Positions 34,862 to 47,221 of a DNA stretch of 64,000 nucleotides are shown piece by piece. Within the stretch, counting starts at the first letter, position 1. The number at the start of each line of letters is the position of its first letter. This DNA comes from Temnothorax longispinosus (taxonomy: Eukaryota > Arthropoda > Insecta > Hymenoptera > Formicidae). The position numbers and the translations under genes are program-made. The notes under the pieces are model-generated. The model was not told where the DNA came from and made no database searches. It was given only the letters and a program-made list of their open reading frames with translations. The stretch is from NCBI RefSeq assembly GCF_030848805.1, contig NC_092369.1, forward strand, positions 2,244,162-2,308,161, read 5' to 3'.

Positions 34862-35203
34862 AGCCGGTTCTACAATACGTCGCAAATGATGGCAACTGCT
34901 AGTTGAAAAGTGTTATTTAATTCCGATTGCCGATTGCCAGTTATGCTAGGTCTACAATGCGAGTTGTAAAGTCGTGAGTCGTAAGAATTGGCCAATCACA
35001 GTCGATTATTCTCCTCAAATTAGATTGTGATTGGTCAATTCTTACGACTCACGACTTTATGACTCGCATTGTAGACCTAGCATTACTGTCGCCAAAAAAG
35101 TTGAAAGTTCGCCAACTCTCTTTTGACAACCGCACGTGACAAGCGCAACGTGGAAATAACACTTTTCAACTAGCAGTTGCGATCGTTTGCGACGAACCGG
35201 CTT
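34862..35203. mobile_element. TIR element with nested MITE
   Basis: The outer arms AGCCGGTTCTACAATACGTCGCAAATGAT and GATCGTTTGCGACGAACCGGCT, together with GCAACTGCTAGTTGAAAAGTGTTAT and its mirror, pair over about 55 bp. The nested hairpin 34943-35083 has ATGCTAGGTCTACAATGCGA ends and a GTGATTGGTCAATTCTTACG arm related to family A. Confidence 0.8.
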
Positions 35204-35275
35204 TACAGAAACGTTGGAAGGTGATTGGTTAAAATGCGATAGCCAATCGACTTGCAACTTTTCTGTAACAACAAT

Positions 35276-35411
35276 GGCCTAGTTTACACCGATCACTTGA
35301 TACGCGTATTAAATAGTAAATAACTAGTAAATAAGTCTGATTATTGGCTGATCAGTTCAAATATACTATTTGATACGCGTATAAAGAGATCGGTGTAAAC
35401 TATAATAGGCC
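35276..35411. mobile_element. Hairpin MITE
   Basis: GGCCTAGTTTACACCGATC pairs with GATCGGTGTAAACTATAATAGGCC, and TTGATACGCGTAT pairs with its mirror inside. Confidence 0.75.
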
Positions 35412-35689
35412 AATATTTGCGCATATATGTTTTTCTTGCGAGTGAATTCAAGAATCGAGTTATACATATGTACATCTCAAGTTTAATGAACTTTGCTCTG
35501 AGCTCTGATTGATCAAATTTCAATCCACCAATCAGTAGTTTACTGATACGGGCTTTTAACGTTTTTGGGAGTCTTTTGGAGGCTTTTGATAGCTGGGAAT
35601 CCGACGTCCGACAAACTTCCTCGATAATCTGCAAGGGGGCGTTAAAGTGCAAAATTCTTTTAGGCTTCGTATCCGTTATGCACAGTCTT

Positions 35690-37873
35690 GAATGACATCT
35701 CGTCGCGATGTTGTCGATGGTTTTGCCCAATGGCGTAGGAGCGTCGAATGTCGATCGGTGTTCAGCGTGTTTTGCAGTATCAGCTGATGGACTTGATGAA
35801 CTCTTCCGCGTTGTAAAAAAAAAGGGGAAAAAACACAAGTGCCGCCGTGGAGTTCGGACCGTGGCAGTACGTCGAGAGCGCGTCGTCAATATTGTAATAT
35901 GCCGACGCGTGACGTCGCCATCGAAGTAACGGCGCCGGGACAGATATTTCCGCTTTAACGGCTCGACGTCGCCGCGCTAATCCGCTGTCATCGTCAAGTT
36001 GTGTTTTCATTTGGTAGGTCCAGTCTGTAACTTTCCCGATGGCAGTGTCGCGACGCGTTACGACGTGTCGTCACTCGTCACGCAGCTTTAACGTTACGCG
36101 GCTTCGCCAACGTAACGTAATGCGTTAACGACGCTGGCTGCCGTTAGGAAATTATGTAGCTGGCTAAAATAATCCTCGAACCTGCTTCTAAGGTTCCGAG
36201 GTTTGTAATTTTGCTCATCTATTAAACTGCGTTTGCAGACCCGTTCGACGTGAGAAGGAGAGAGAGAGAGAGCGAGACGGAGACGGCGTCGGAGGGGGAG
36301 AAGGAGAGGAAGAGAGATAGAGTGAGAGGTGAGATGCAGTGTTATCGTAAATAAACATAAGTCTGTATCGCGTACCTTCTTCACATCACAGATCGCGGCG
36401 GGTTATTGCCGTTCGTTATTTTTAAGTGTGGAGAGCGCGCCGCGACGTCGTTTGTTGCATCATCGAGTCATTGTCGTGGATAATCGAATTGAACGATCGG
36501 TGAAGCATTAAACCGGATTAACACGGCGATCCTGGTTTAACGCGTAGGTTTTTATATTATTCACGTACTTATTCGCGATTAACGTTTTACATGTACTTTG
36601 ACCCGACAAGTTATTTTTAAGACAATGTCCCGAGAACTCTGCCTGGATCTCCATATTGTCGTTTAATTGTTGAAAAGTATCCTGAATAACTAATGCAAGG
36701 GCTGATCAGTGTTGCATAAATGCCATAAAGCATAAAAAATATTCGAATCGTAATCTTGCAATATAACTCATTTCTTGATTCTACTTCAGGTAGAACCAAT
36801 TAATTCTGATTGTGAGTCAGAATTTTCTTGCATATGTTATATAAAAATAAAAAGTGATATGCTAGATTTTACATATATATCACTTATTTATGCTGCAACA
36901 ATGACATAATTAATGATGGTCATTTTTGAGTTATTTACAAAAGAACGGTGAGAATATGGCTAGATACTTTTGTTTCTCTATAATCAGTTATTACACCAAA
37001 ATAGCATTTAAAAATAATATTACAAAATTTTAATGTCTTAAATATTTAAAACGTTTAAACGTATTTATTAGAAAACTTTCTTTTTTGAATTATGTGGCAA
37101 CAAATGAGCGATATATACATGTATAGTACTTCACCTTCACACATACACGCACACATACATACAGAGAGAGAGAGAATACACATATGACGTGTCAATATAT
37201 TTATAAGTATAACTTACTTGTTACTTTGAAAAATAAGTTTCTATTTATTTACTTGCTTTGCTGAAGCAAATTATATTATCTAAACAAGGATAATTAAGCC
37301 TGTACATATCAATATCTTTTTGCTCGTATATTGTTTTACTCACGTCTAGTTTAATCCTAATTGGATTGATAAACCATAAAGATCTTGGACCTTAACAATA
37401 TTATGAATACTTTATTTCAAAGATAATTTCCATAAAATAACAAAAGGGGGTCAATATCTCTGGTTCAAGACTAATCAAGATACCAAGCTATTTGATCATG
37501 CTTATCTTATCATAAGAATGAGGGAAATATAGAAATTTCGCTTCCTCCAAAGGTCACCGTTGACTATTAGAGTATGAATCTTGTGTTAGACGTTCTGCAG
37601 AAAGATTCAAAAGATTTTATTTAGATAATCAACATTTGGGAAAGAAAAATTCAAGTAACCTAATACTATGAATATATTGCCAATATTGTATCCGCACTTG
37701 ATAGTCCTTTCCAGCTTAAATATCTTTGTTTAGATTTGTTTATAAACAAGCCATTTTTTATTTAACTTTCTATTAAGTTCTTCTATTCCTTTACTAATTG
37801 TTTGCATAATAATATAATAATTGACATATATTTATTGGATTTGTTATAGGATATTTAATATATAGATATAATC
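35690..37873 (+). promoter_or_regulatory. PCMTD upstream region, CpG-rich from 35.7 to 36.5 kb
   Basis: A CpG-rich patch (35690-36520) with a GAGA-rich tract (36253-36330) precedes 1.3 kb of AT-rich sequence and the PCMTD start codon. It would suit a promoter and non-coding first exon. TTGTTATAG just upstream of the ATG (37843-37851) looks like a splice acceptor, which supports a 5' UTR intron. Frames on either strand here have no recognisable product. Confidence 0.4.
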
Positions 37874-39800
37874 ATGGGAGGAGCTGTAAGCTGTGGGCAA
37901 GACAACGATGAATTAGTGGATAATTTAATGAGTTCGGGATATATCAGAACGAAGAAGGTCGAACAAGTTTTTAGAGCTATAGATAGAGCAGACTACGTTC
38001 TGTCTGCTTATCGAGAAGGCGCTTACAAGGACCTAGCTTGGAAACATGGAAATATACATTTATCAGCTCCCTGTATATATAGCGAAGTGTTGGAAGGACT
38101 TAGTTTAGAACCTGGTTTAAGCTTCCTGAATCTTGGATCGGGAACTGGCTACCTCAGCACAATGGCGGGACTGTTGATAAGTAAGGAAATTGCTGCTTTG
38201 AAAATTAATATCGAATATGTATATCTTTTGTATCTTTTCCAGAACGACACGGTGTAAATCACGGTATTGAGTTACACGAAGATTGTTTAAGATATGCGTA
38301 CGAAAGATTGGAGGAATTCAAGCAAACGTCATTGGCTTTAAATGAGTTCGATTTCTGCGAACCTGTGTTCATACAAGGTAAGACAATTTCTTCGATCTTA
38401 GCAAGATGACAATGGATTTATGACAAATGTTACATAATAATATATCCAACAGGAAATTGTCTTAGCATTATACCTGGCAAACAATACGACAGAGTGTATT
38501 GTGGCGCAGCGTGTCCTGAAAGCCACGAGGCATTTATTAAGCAATTCGTTCGCGTTGGCGGTATACTGGTAATGCCTTACAAAGATCAATTGCTACGTAT
38601 GCAAAGAGTGGATGAGAACACATGGTTGCAGAACACAATGCTTCCTGTATCTTTCGCGACTCTAGTCGTACCTCCGTCCTCGGAACACAATTTATTTCAC
38701 CTGCGTACGTACAGTTCATAAATATATATATTTTTTTATTTGTTCAAACATTGATTTTACGACAGTTATTTACATCACTTTTGAAATTCTATGTTGCAGC
38801 GGAGTACAATCCTTTATCTCTGCAAGAACTGTGTCGTGGTAGGATCCGACATCATCTACGTCATAATATTTGGTTAGAGCACCCCGAGCTCGAGACTGTG
38901 AAGCCTGTATTGCCGGTACAGCAGAGATCAACCGCGCAACAACATACCCTCCGACGTTTCGTAATACCTATTTTTGAGGAATCCGACGAAGCTTTAACCG
39001 ACGATGAGCAAGAAATTTCTGGACGGGCGCGTTTCTTGCTAAATGCGCATCTCGCCGATGCTCAGCCGGGAGAAGCCATCACGACGAGCTTACAACTGGT
39101 ACGAGCGGTCATACAACCAAATCAGAACGGTGAAGACAGTGAAGAGACTCAACGGGTTTTGAATTTGCATGCCCACGAGAGCACCCGTGATATTGGTGTG
39201 AACACAGATTTCCCTGTACGCCAGCAGAGACGGAAATCCGCCGCGAGAAATGCTGTTTCGAGTACGAGCACGGACGACACGAGCGCGGGTCACAGCTCCT
39301 CTGTCGCCACAGACACGAACGACAACAACAACGGAGCGGAGGAGCGAAGTAAACGAGACGCGGAGAGATCTAGCGTAGCCGCGTACTCCAATATGAGCGA
39401 CAGCGACAGCGACAGCGATGCCGAACAGGAGAACGCGTTCGTGCAACGCAAGAAGATCGCGAAGCGCGAGAAAACTGACAGCGGCATAGTGGACGACGCA
39501 AATTTCAGCAACGACGACAGCAGCTCTAGCTCAAATACCAATCATTCAGACTCGGACATAACCGACACCACGGACGCGGGCGACGCGATGGACGTGGATT
39601 TGCCGGAGATTGCGATTTACAAGTCGTGCGGCGGTAACGCGTGTTCCCGCACGTCGAGAGGCTCTAATACCGGCAAGGACATAACCGTCGCGCACTATAT
39701 CGATAGCAACGCGTTCGCCGTTTACATGAAGGAAAAGATAGAACAGTTACCGTTGCCTTTCTCAATAAAGCTGTATATGAATTATAACCGGAAATTATAA
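37874..39800 (+). CDS. PCMTD: Protein-L-isoaspartate O-methyltransferase domain-containing protein (PCMTD1/2 type)
   Basis: PCMTD proteins combine a PIMT-like SAM-binding fold with a C-terminal SOCS-box-like region that recruits Cullin-5 ligases. They are thought to direct turnover of damaged proteins rather than to be efficient repair enzymes. Exons are 37874-38180, 38243-38377, 38453-38704 and 38800-39800, all in phase (564 aa). MGGAVSCGQDNDELVDNL matches the PCMTD N-terminus and carries a Gly2 myristoylation context. SAM motif I is LNLGSGTGYLSTMAG. NHGIELH, YDRVYCGAA and VGGILVMPYKDQL follow. SLQELCRGRIRHHL is the SOCS/BC-box-like part. The C-terminus IEQLPLPFSIKLYMNY matches the family tail. 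Between them lie about 200 residues of Ser/Asp/Asn-rich low complexity, which makes the protein much longer than the ~360-aa vertebrate form. Confidence 0.93.
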
Positions 39801-40453
39801 GCGAGTCACGTTATTATTATTCTTATTTAAAAATATATATATATAACTTTTTATCACGCAACGATCTTACGCTGATTTTCTTTCTCTCTCTCGCGTATGC
39901 GTTTGTTCTTACGTAACTTACCGCACGAGTGTTCTAGGGTTCCGAGTGATATTTTCGAAACGAACTCCTTTCGTATCTAACGGCGCTACTTAACCGTCGC
40001 CGAGATATACTTATGCGGTCTGCAGATAACGATGAGTCACTGACGTACGACCTTTTCGTCAGTGTCGAGTTATCTATCGTTCCTACATCCTGCAACTTTC
40101 CTTTCAATCTCCTAGTTATTTTGACGTAACGAATAGAAACAAGGTATAAAATTGTACATGTATAATTGGGATATCTAGGGATGAGATTATTAAAAAGATT
40201 AAAGTCTCGTAATTTCATATATATGATCTTTTATTTATTTATGATGTCTCTCCTACGAAATGTCTGCGTCACTTGAGACCCTCTACTCTTTAAAGACTAA
40301 TTTTTAAAATTCGATGCCATTGCATTCTGAGAATCGATAAAGAAAAATTAAGGAATTGAGAAAAGAATCGCAAAAATTAAGAAAACTGCGATCCACTTTG
40401 GAAGACCATGCTTTCGATATCGGTTCACAGCCGACATCAGAAGCTATGATCCA

Positions 40454-40573
40454 CATTGGGTCTGTTTTCTATTGCTGAACTGGCTGCGTTAGTTCAGAGT
40501 TTGTTTTCCAATTTGGAGTAAAAAAGATACTTTAAACCAGTGCAGCCAGTTTAACAATAGAAAACAGACCCAA
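40454..40573. mobile_element. Hairpin MITE downstream of PCMTD
   Basis: ATTGGGTCTGTTTTCTATTG pairs with CAATAGAAAACAGACCCAAT, and CTGAACTGGCTGC pairs with GCAGCCAGTTTAA. Confidence 0.75.
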
Positions 40574-41244
40574 TTTATAATTGACGGCGCCAATTGATTT
40601 GAATTGTTCACACTGAATCATATTAGGGTGTTATTTTACGCAACATATCCTATATATCCCATACTTTCCATATTGTATAATCTAAAATTCTAAACATTTG
40701 TGTTGATTAAATTGATTAATTTAATAATGTGATCGTACTATTCTAGCTTCAGTTGAGACTGCATTTTAAGACCGTTATAGTAACGACGCGCGGTTTGCTA
40801 GGGTGAAGAATTGTACATCAAGAGACACGATAGTGACGATAGTATCTCGCACCTCGAGTACCTTTACGCGAGTCGGAGAGACTTTCATGTATCCGAGATT
40901 ATCGGATCTTATATAACGGCTGAATCGATCAAGTTCCGAGTAAGCTTAATCGATAGCTTAGATTTAAGTTATACGGCAAAAATGTTTTTATTTTTCCTGT
41001 ACGTGCCCTACGACCGGAGATTGCGACGCAAAGTTCGAATCTGGAAATTTATATTTAAGAAATGTCATCGTCGTCGCCCAGAAAATTTAAAATTCACGCG
41101 AATAATATTATTAGGCTACTAAGATCTAATTCTGACCGTAAATGACGTTTTCTCTAAATTGATGGTATATTATATCGGTCCTGTTTCACTTATTATATTG
41201 TGAATTGTACTGAATTTCTCTCCATCGAGTCCCGACAATGACAA

Positions 41245-41537
41245 CGACGTTTACACAGCGGCTTATAATCCGGTTTAATAACTATATACCGTATCAGATC
41301 CAAAATTGTTCTTTTTTTATCATAATGATCATTTAGATATATGAGCCTTTTTTGATACTTAAACTACAACTTTTTTGCTATATGTATAAATATAAAAAAT
41401 TGACTCAAATGTTATGAATATCAATAAAATAGGTTCTTATATTTCAATGATTTTATAATCAAGAGAAGATAAATTTTGGATCAGATAGTATACAGTAGTT
41501 ATTAAACCGGATTATAAGCAGTGTGTAAACTGGTGTA
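41245..41537. mobile_element. TIR element
   Basis: GTTTACACAGCGGCTTATAATCC pairs with GGATTATAAGCAGTGTGTAAAC, and ATACCGTATCAGATCCAAAA pairs with TTTTGGATCAGATAGTATAC. The interior is AT-rich. Confidence 0.7.
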
Positions 41538-42300
41538 AACGTAGTCATACCAATACTCGTGCGCACATACATACACACAGGCCACAGATTAATCTATGTG
41601 GAGACGTGGGGGTGCCTGAGGGGGTGAGCGCGCGCGCGGTCTCGCTGGAGGAGGCGGAGGAGGAGGCTAACGCCCGCAGCAGCCCGGCAGATCGCGCGAC
41701 TTCGCGCGTATCCCGTGATAAGAGGCGAGAGGGACGAAGGACATCAGTATCCAACATCGGTGCGCGTGACCTCGGTCGCGAGTGGTTGCAAGGTCGTGCT
41801 AAGGTCGTTTATCAAGGTGTCTCCCTCGCCACCGCCTCCGCCGCTCCTCCCGTCGAAATTGTCGAGCCGCGAATCGCGCATTTCGCGTTCCTCGCGAATC
41901 TCTCGACAATGTAGTCGATCGAGAGATGCGTAGGACACCCCCCCATCCACCGAGGTTCGCGCTTTTGCGCGGTATTCGGTTCGCGGGTAAGCCCGACCGA
42001 GCGCAACATTTCTGATATCGACGTCATCATGCCGGAAAGAACCCCGTTGATGCGGAAAGAAACCCCGCGGAGGGCGACGGCCGATTGAACGACGAAGAGA
42101 AGATACATAGAGTCGTCAGCCGACTCGCGAAAGGTCGTTCACTTGGAGTTGGAGGTGTCGCAGCAACGTCTCGCTCGAGCCGCGGGCAAGGTGAAAAAGG
42201 TGTCGCGTTGAAGAATGTTTACGCCGACTTATTATCAACCTGGGTCATCGCAGCCAATTCGCTATCTCGAGACAGATTGATAACTGATATATGAATATCT
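41538..42300 (+). promoter_or_regulatory. CpG-rich stretch upstream of the CUB/EGF exons
   Basis: This GC-rich patch (CGCGCGCGG, GCGGAGGAGGAGG and similar) precedes the CUB-encoding exon by about 0.8 kb. TTTTCCGATAG at 43003-43013 is a good splice acceptor just before the ATG, so a non-coding first exon and promoter here are plausible. Frames on both strands show no known product. Confidence 0.35.
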
Positions 42301-42369
42301 CTCGATATATGATTTTTCTCGAAAGTTTTCTAGACTTTTTAAAAAACATTATAATAAGTTGTATGATTA

Positions 42370-42742
42370 TACAGGATATTTCCTAAGTAAGTACAAAAAA
42401 TTGGAGGGGATATTCCGTGGCTTATTTTATGGAGAAAAAGTTCTACAAATATATGTTCTAAATTGCTTTGTTTTCAAAATATAGGGTGTCAAAGTTGTGA
42501 AAAAATATGAAAATTTCGAAAATCTGGAAAACGTTTGTAAATATATTTTCAAATTTAGTATGCGTACATGTGGTAGTAAGAACCATTTTCCCGTGCCGAT
42601 AAAAAACATTTTTAGAACATCCATGTATTTTGAAAACAAATTAAGCAGTTTAGGGCATACTTATGTTTATATAGGATCTTTTCTTGCTAATAAGCCACGG
42701 AATATCCCCTTCAATTTTTTTGTTCTTAGGAAACACCCTGTA
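42370..42742. mobile_element. TACAGG-terminated TIR element
   Basis: TACAGGATATTTCCTAAGTA pairs with the mirrored CTTAGGAAACACCCTGTA, and GGGGATATTCCGTGGCTTAT pairs with its mirror ATAAGCCACGGAATATCCCC. An AT-rich interior and a nearby TTA microsatellite (42749-42772) complete it. Confidence 0.75.
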
Positions 42743-43025
42743 CATAAATTTATTATTATTATTATTATTATTAAAAAAGAATATATTACAAGATATGAAT
42801 TTAACAAATATTATATTGCACCAACTATGAAAAAATGAAAGATATTCGCAGAAAATGAAAAATCCCATTCTTTTTTAGAAACTCCTAAGAATCCTATAAG
42901 AAAAAAATTAATGTATGATCTCGTCTGGAATACCTACCTACAAATTAATGTTCATCATTTAATTCTAACATCTCTATGTGCTCACGTTTTTCTCATGTCC
43001 TTATTTTCCGATAGATTCGGCGAAG

Positions 43026-45821
43026 ATGAAGGCGACCGTGTCAGGCATTTCTCTTCTTCTGGGTCTCCTCTGCGTCAATCTTCCGGGTGTCACCATGGAC
43101 GCTGACCCGTTCTGTGGTGGTCACTTGGCCGGCTCCAGGGGTGTTATACACACGCCGAATTTCCCCGGACCGTTTCCGATTCCGATCAAGTGCCGCTGGG
43201 TGATCGACGTGTCCGACATCCCGTCGACCAACAGCTCCATCGTTGTCTACCTGACGCAGCTCTACGTCTACAAGGGGCTGCGCTTCACCGAGTACGCGTA
43301 CTACGAGTCCGAGACCATGAACTACGGGGCGGCCCTGGTTAAAGAGGTGACCGAGGGTAACGTCTTCGAGTACCGACGCCTCAGGACGTTCAGGCAGTTC
43401 CTGGTGGTCGAGTTCGAGCTCGATCGGCTCGAGGGTAATCACGTCAGGGTGCTGAATGACCTGCTTGACGTGTATGGATTCAACGTGACGTACGAAATGA
43501 CCGAGGAACACCCGAATCCCGATTCGTGCACTGTACGTGATTGTTCCTTCGCGGGCAACTGTCTCGTCTCTACGGATTACACGTGAGTTCCCGGTTAGCC
43601 AAAAATTTGTCGGGATTTTGAAAGTGTCTGCTGCAAATTTTATCGATAGAATGCCGATAGAAATGTAACGGAATCTGCTGACAAAATATGGCACAATGAC
43701 TGCAGAAACTGTGCAAAATCTGCCATTTTATAGCTATTTAAATGATCGGTTTTATTTAAATATTTATGTAATACGAAATAACAGATTCTGCTCGGTTTCT
43801 GCAGATAATTCGCTATCAGATTATGTCGGCAAGTTCTGTCGGCAAAACACGAGTTTAATGTGGATATAGATAACACAGAATCTGTTGCGATATCTCAGCA
43901 AATTTGCTACCAATCTACTGTCATACCGCGGGTCAAATTAAGAAATATACAGTCGAGCCTGATTTGTTTATCACTTATATATTTATGTATTATTTCATTA
44001 GTATATCTTTTACTTGTAAGAATATTTATGTATTTATGTAAAGTTTTCGTGGTAATTTGCTTTTGATTATACTTGCGCATTATTATCTCTGTCTTGCTTC
44101 TTTATAATTAACTTTCCTTATGCATATCTGAGAAACCATAATCACTTTTGCAATATTGATTAACTTTAACAAGTACAATATTCGAAGTTTGAACTTACAA
44201 AGCGCTCGCGTTATTGAAGTTGAAGACAAACTTTTCAGACAATGTGCGAAATTACACATCACAGCAGAAGATTAATCCAGAAATTTAATTAATAAAGAAA
44301 GCTGAAAATAAATTGACCAAAGCGTTACATGTGAAATGTTAACTTGTATTGAGAAAACATAAATTATTATAGTTCTTGCAACTAATATAATCATCTAAAA
44401 TAATCTTTGCAACAACAGACTGTGAATTGTAAACGTAATACTTTTATTTTAGCTACCTACATCTTTTAATTATAAAAGGGATATTTTACTAATAATCTAA
44501 AAACAATACAAATCTAAACGGAATATTTTATTTTCCTTCTATATAAGTTGCAACATTTTCATTAACAGAAAGAAAACATTTAGTCTCGTTTAATATAACA
44601 CAGTTTCGCCAATTTGCTATTAGAAGATCACTCGAAATTCGAATCTTTTAGAAACTTATATCTTCAAAGATAAATACATCGCAAAAAATTAAATGTTTAC
44701 AAAAAGTAGGTTGCTATAGGATTACGAATCTTGCAACTCATGAATCGTTAATGATCTTTCGCGATTTGCCTACTCATCCTGAAAGCACAACGTTTCCTTA
44801 ATTGTTACGGATTTTCTTTCGCAGGTCCTTCTGGTGCGATTGTTTCGATGGTTTTAGCGGAAGGAGCTGCAACGAAGGTCCGTTGTGTTTTAACGACGAA
44901 CATATTCCAGTTTGCCAAAACAAAGCTACATGCAGGTAATAAATACATATCTCTATCAGTACAACGATATGCTTGAGAAAGATTATGCAATGAGTTATAA
45001 AATATATAGGTACATAAAAACATAATATTAATTTATTTGAAATAAACTTTAGATAGCTTTGTGTGTAATATAATCAATGTTAAATATTTCCATGAATATT
45101 TATTTCAATTATAAGTGATAAAATATCCTATTACTTTTGAGTCCATTTACATTATTGCATAGTTGAATAGCCGTAAGTTTTTGTGCGACTTTTTTTCTTG
45201 TAGAATCAAAAAATTTTTAATTTGTAAAATAATGTAAAAGTCTTATAAAGAATCATAAAATATATTTAAAAAATGAAAGATTTTTATAAAAAATTATAAA
45301 TTTTATATATATAGATAAATATTATACATATATATAAAATTTATATATATAAATTTATATATATAAATTTTATATATTTTTTATATTTTTACATATAATA
45401 TTTTATAATTAAAAAAAAATTTTTTAAGAGATGAGGCGGTTTGCGGAATGAGTAATTAGCTGCATTTATTACAGGCAAATTGGGGCAGAAGCAATGCACT
45501 GTAATTGTCCGGATGGTTACGTTGGGCACAATTGCGAAACTCGTCTTTTAGACACCTCAGACACCGGTAATATTTTATCTTGATTAGATATGTTTGATCC
45601 GTTTTATTTCGGTACACAGATTATTCATACTCATCGTTAACGATAAGGCTGAGTAAAGTCGCGAGTGAAAGTCACGTGAAAACACGAGAATCTGTGGAAT
45701 TCGAAAGAACTGATTAGTTATATCTTCACAGAATGCGCATCGGAGAATTGCATACTGCAATGTCCTGTTGACGAGCAGGAGCAACCGTGCACTTGTAAAG
45801 ACGGCACAAAGATATACAACA
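43026..45821 (+). CDS. Secreted/ectodomain exons: signal peptide, CUB, EGF-like repeats (probable N-terminus of the adhesion GPCR)
   Basis: Four exons in phase: 43026-43582, 44825-44935, 45475-45566 and 45732-45821. The first 22 residues are a signal peptide (MKATVSGISLLLGLLCVNLP). A CUB-like domain follows (FCGGHL...GVIHTPNFPGPFP...CRWVIDV). Then come EGF-like cysteine patterns: FWCDCFDGFSGRSC, then CQNKATC...HCNCPDGYVGHNC, and a Cys-rich CILQCPVDEQEQPCTCKDG. N-glycosylation sites are present. The last exon leaves one base at a GTGAGT donor. If that donor were not used, the protein would stop at once (NSEF-stop) and be a secreted CUB/EGF protein. The receptor exons from 58736 are the natural partner, but their entry phase does not match, so at least one exon is missing from this model. 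Confidence 0.75.
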
Positions 45822-47191
45822 GTGAGTTTTAATCTTTTGCATATCTAATAGTTTATTATTAGACGTTGTTTTTCTTTATGTATTTTGCGAGTCTTCAGCA
45901 TAGTTTTTTTTTTAGCTTAGACTTTTTGATCAATTTTAATTTTTTTGAAAATGTTATTTAACATTTAAAATTAAATAGCTTTGTAATTAAGCTTAAATAT
46001 AAACTTTAGCGAAATGAAACAAAGGATATTATTTTACCTAGTTATATATCTGAAGCTTGATTGATTAAAACATTAGCGTTTTTGCACTTTGGTCAAGCTA
46101 AAATATGTATTCGAAATTACTCAAAGAATTTGCAATGTAAAAGAAAATGCGACGAACTTGGAACATCTTATATGACGCATGGACTTTGTATTCGTAGATC
46201 GATCGAGGTACGAATGCAGAATCAAGTTGTCGAACGTTACGTCTCTCCGCACGGGTCTGATATCTCAACAGGGAAGTTTGGAATTATTTGTCAGCAAGCA
46301 AGTGAGTAAAAAGGAGATATATTTGGTTTATTTGGCTGTTTTTGATAAAAAAAACATTTATATATTGTTTATATTGTTTAACAACAATCGTTTGCCAAAA
46401 TGATATAGATTTTGTTTTGATAGTGACGCACTTTGTAAAGTGTTTGCGATAAGAGTATGAAGAATAAAAGAACAACCACGCATGCTTTGACGCATGTACA
46501 TGCGAATTTATGTGAAAACGAGATATGCATAAATGGATTATATAATAAAATAGCATTCTCAGCTTTTAAAATAGCATGCATGCATGCGCGCGGCGTTTTG
46601 AAGACTGTTGGAAATATTACAGAGATTTCCCGATGTAAAACTACATTCCTGGTTTAACGTAAGCACAAGCACATGACGTCGGTCAGCGGTGTATATTGAA
46701 TCGCAATCGACAATATGGCAATTACATGTGGTAATGATTTTTGTACATTTGCGTCAATTTACGCTGAAGAACGCACGTCTGAACAGACACATTGTTACTT
46801 ACAATCTAATCCGTGTAAGTGAATCCAAGGAGCAATCAATTTATTGCGACTTGAATGTAAGCTATGCTTAGTAACAATACAAAAATATCCGAATATACGT
46901 CAGAGTAAAGTATCAGTATGAATGTATTACCTGAATATTAACTAATTTTACTAAAATTATAGCATACATGTATATATCTCTCTGAAATACTTAGTTATTT
47001 ATGAAAAATTTTCAGATCGCTGTCATATCTATTACAAGATTTGAAGGATCGTTTAAAAACTAAGGCAAAAGCATTTAAAAATGAAAAATTTTATGGTGAT
47101 ACATTCTAAATGTATACTAAATATTATTTAATTAAGAGAAATTGAAGTTCAATATTGGAATAACTTTTGGACTTTAGAATGTTCTTTATCC
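45822..47191. other. AT-rich stretch, no gene seen
   Basis: Short plus-strand frames (for example 46061-46309) have no recognisable domain. A possible GAG|GTACGA donor sits at 46207, but no open, phase-compatible acceptor was found. A missing receptor exon could be hidden here. Confidence 0.35.
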
Positions 47192-47197
47192 TTTATT
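47192..47197 (-). terminator. Candidate poly(A) signal for ETFBKMT
   Basis: AATAAA on the minus strand, 25 bp beyond the ETFBKMT stop codon. Confidence 0.5.
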
Positions 47198-47221
47198 TAA
47201 TTACTAATATGCGTCAGCCAC

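Noticed and set aside
35341..35889. 182-codon minus-strand frame
   Set aside because: It runs from a CpG-rich upstream region into a MITE, has no domain, and its composition changes along its length.
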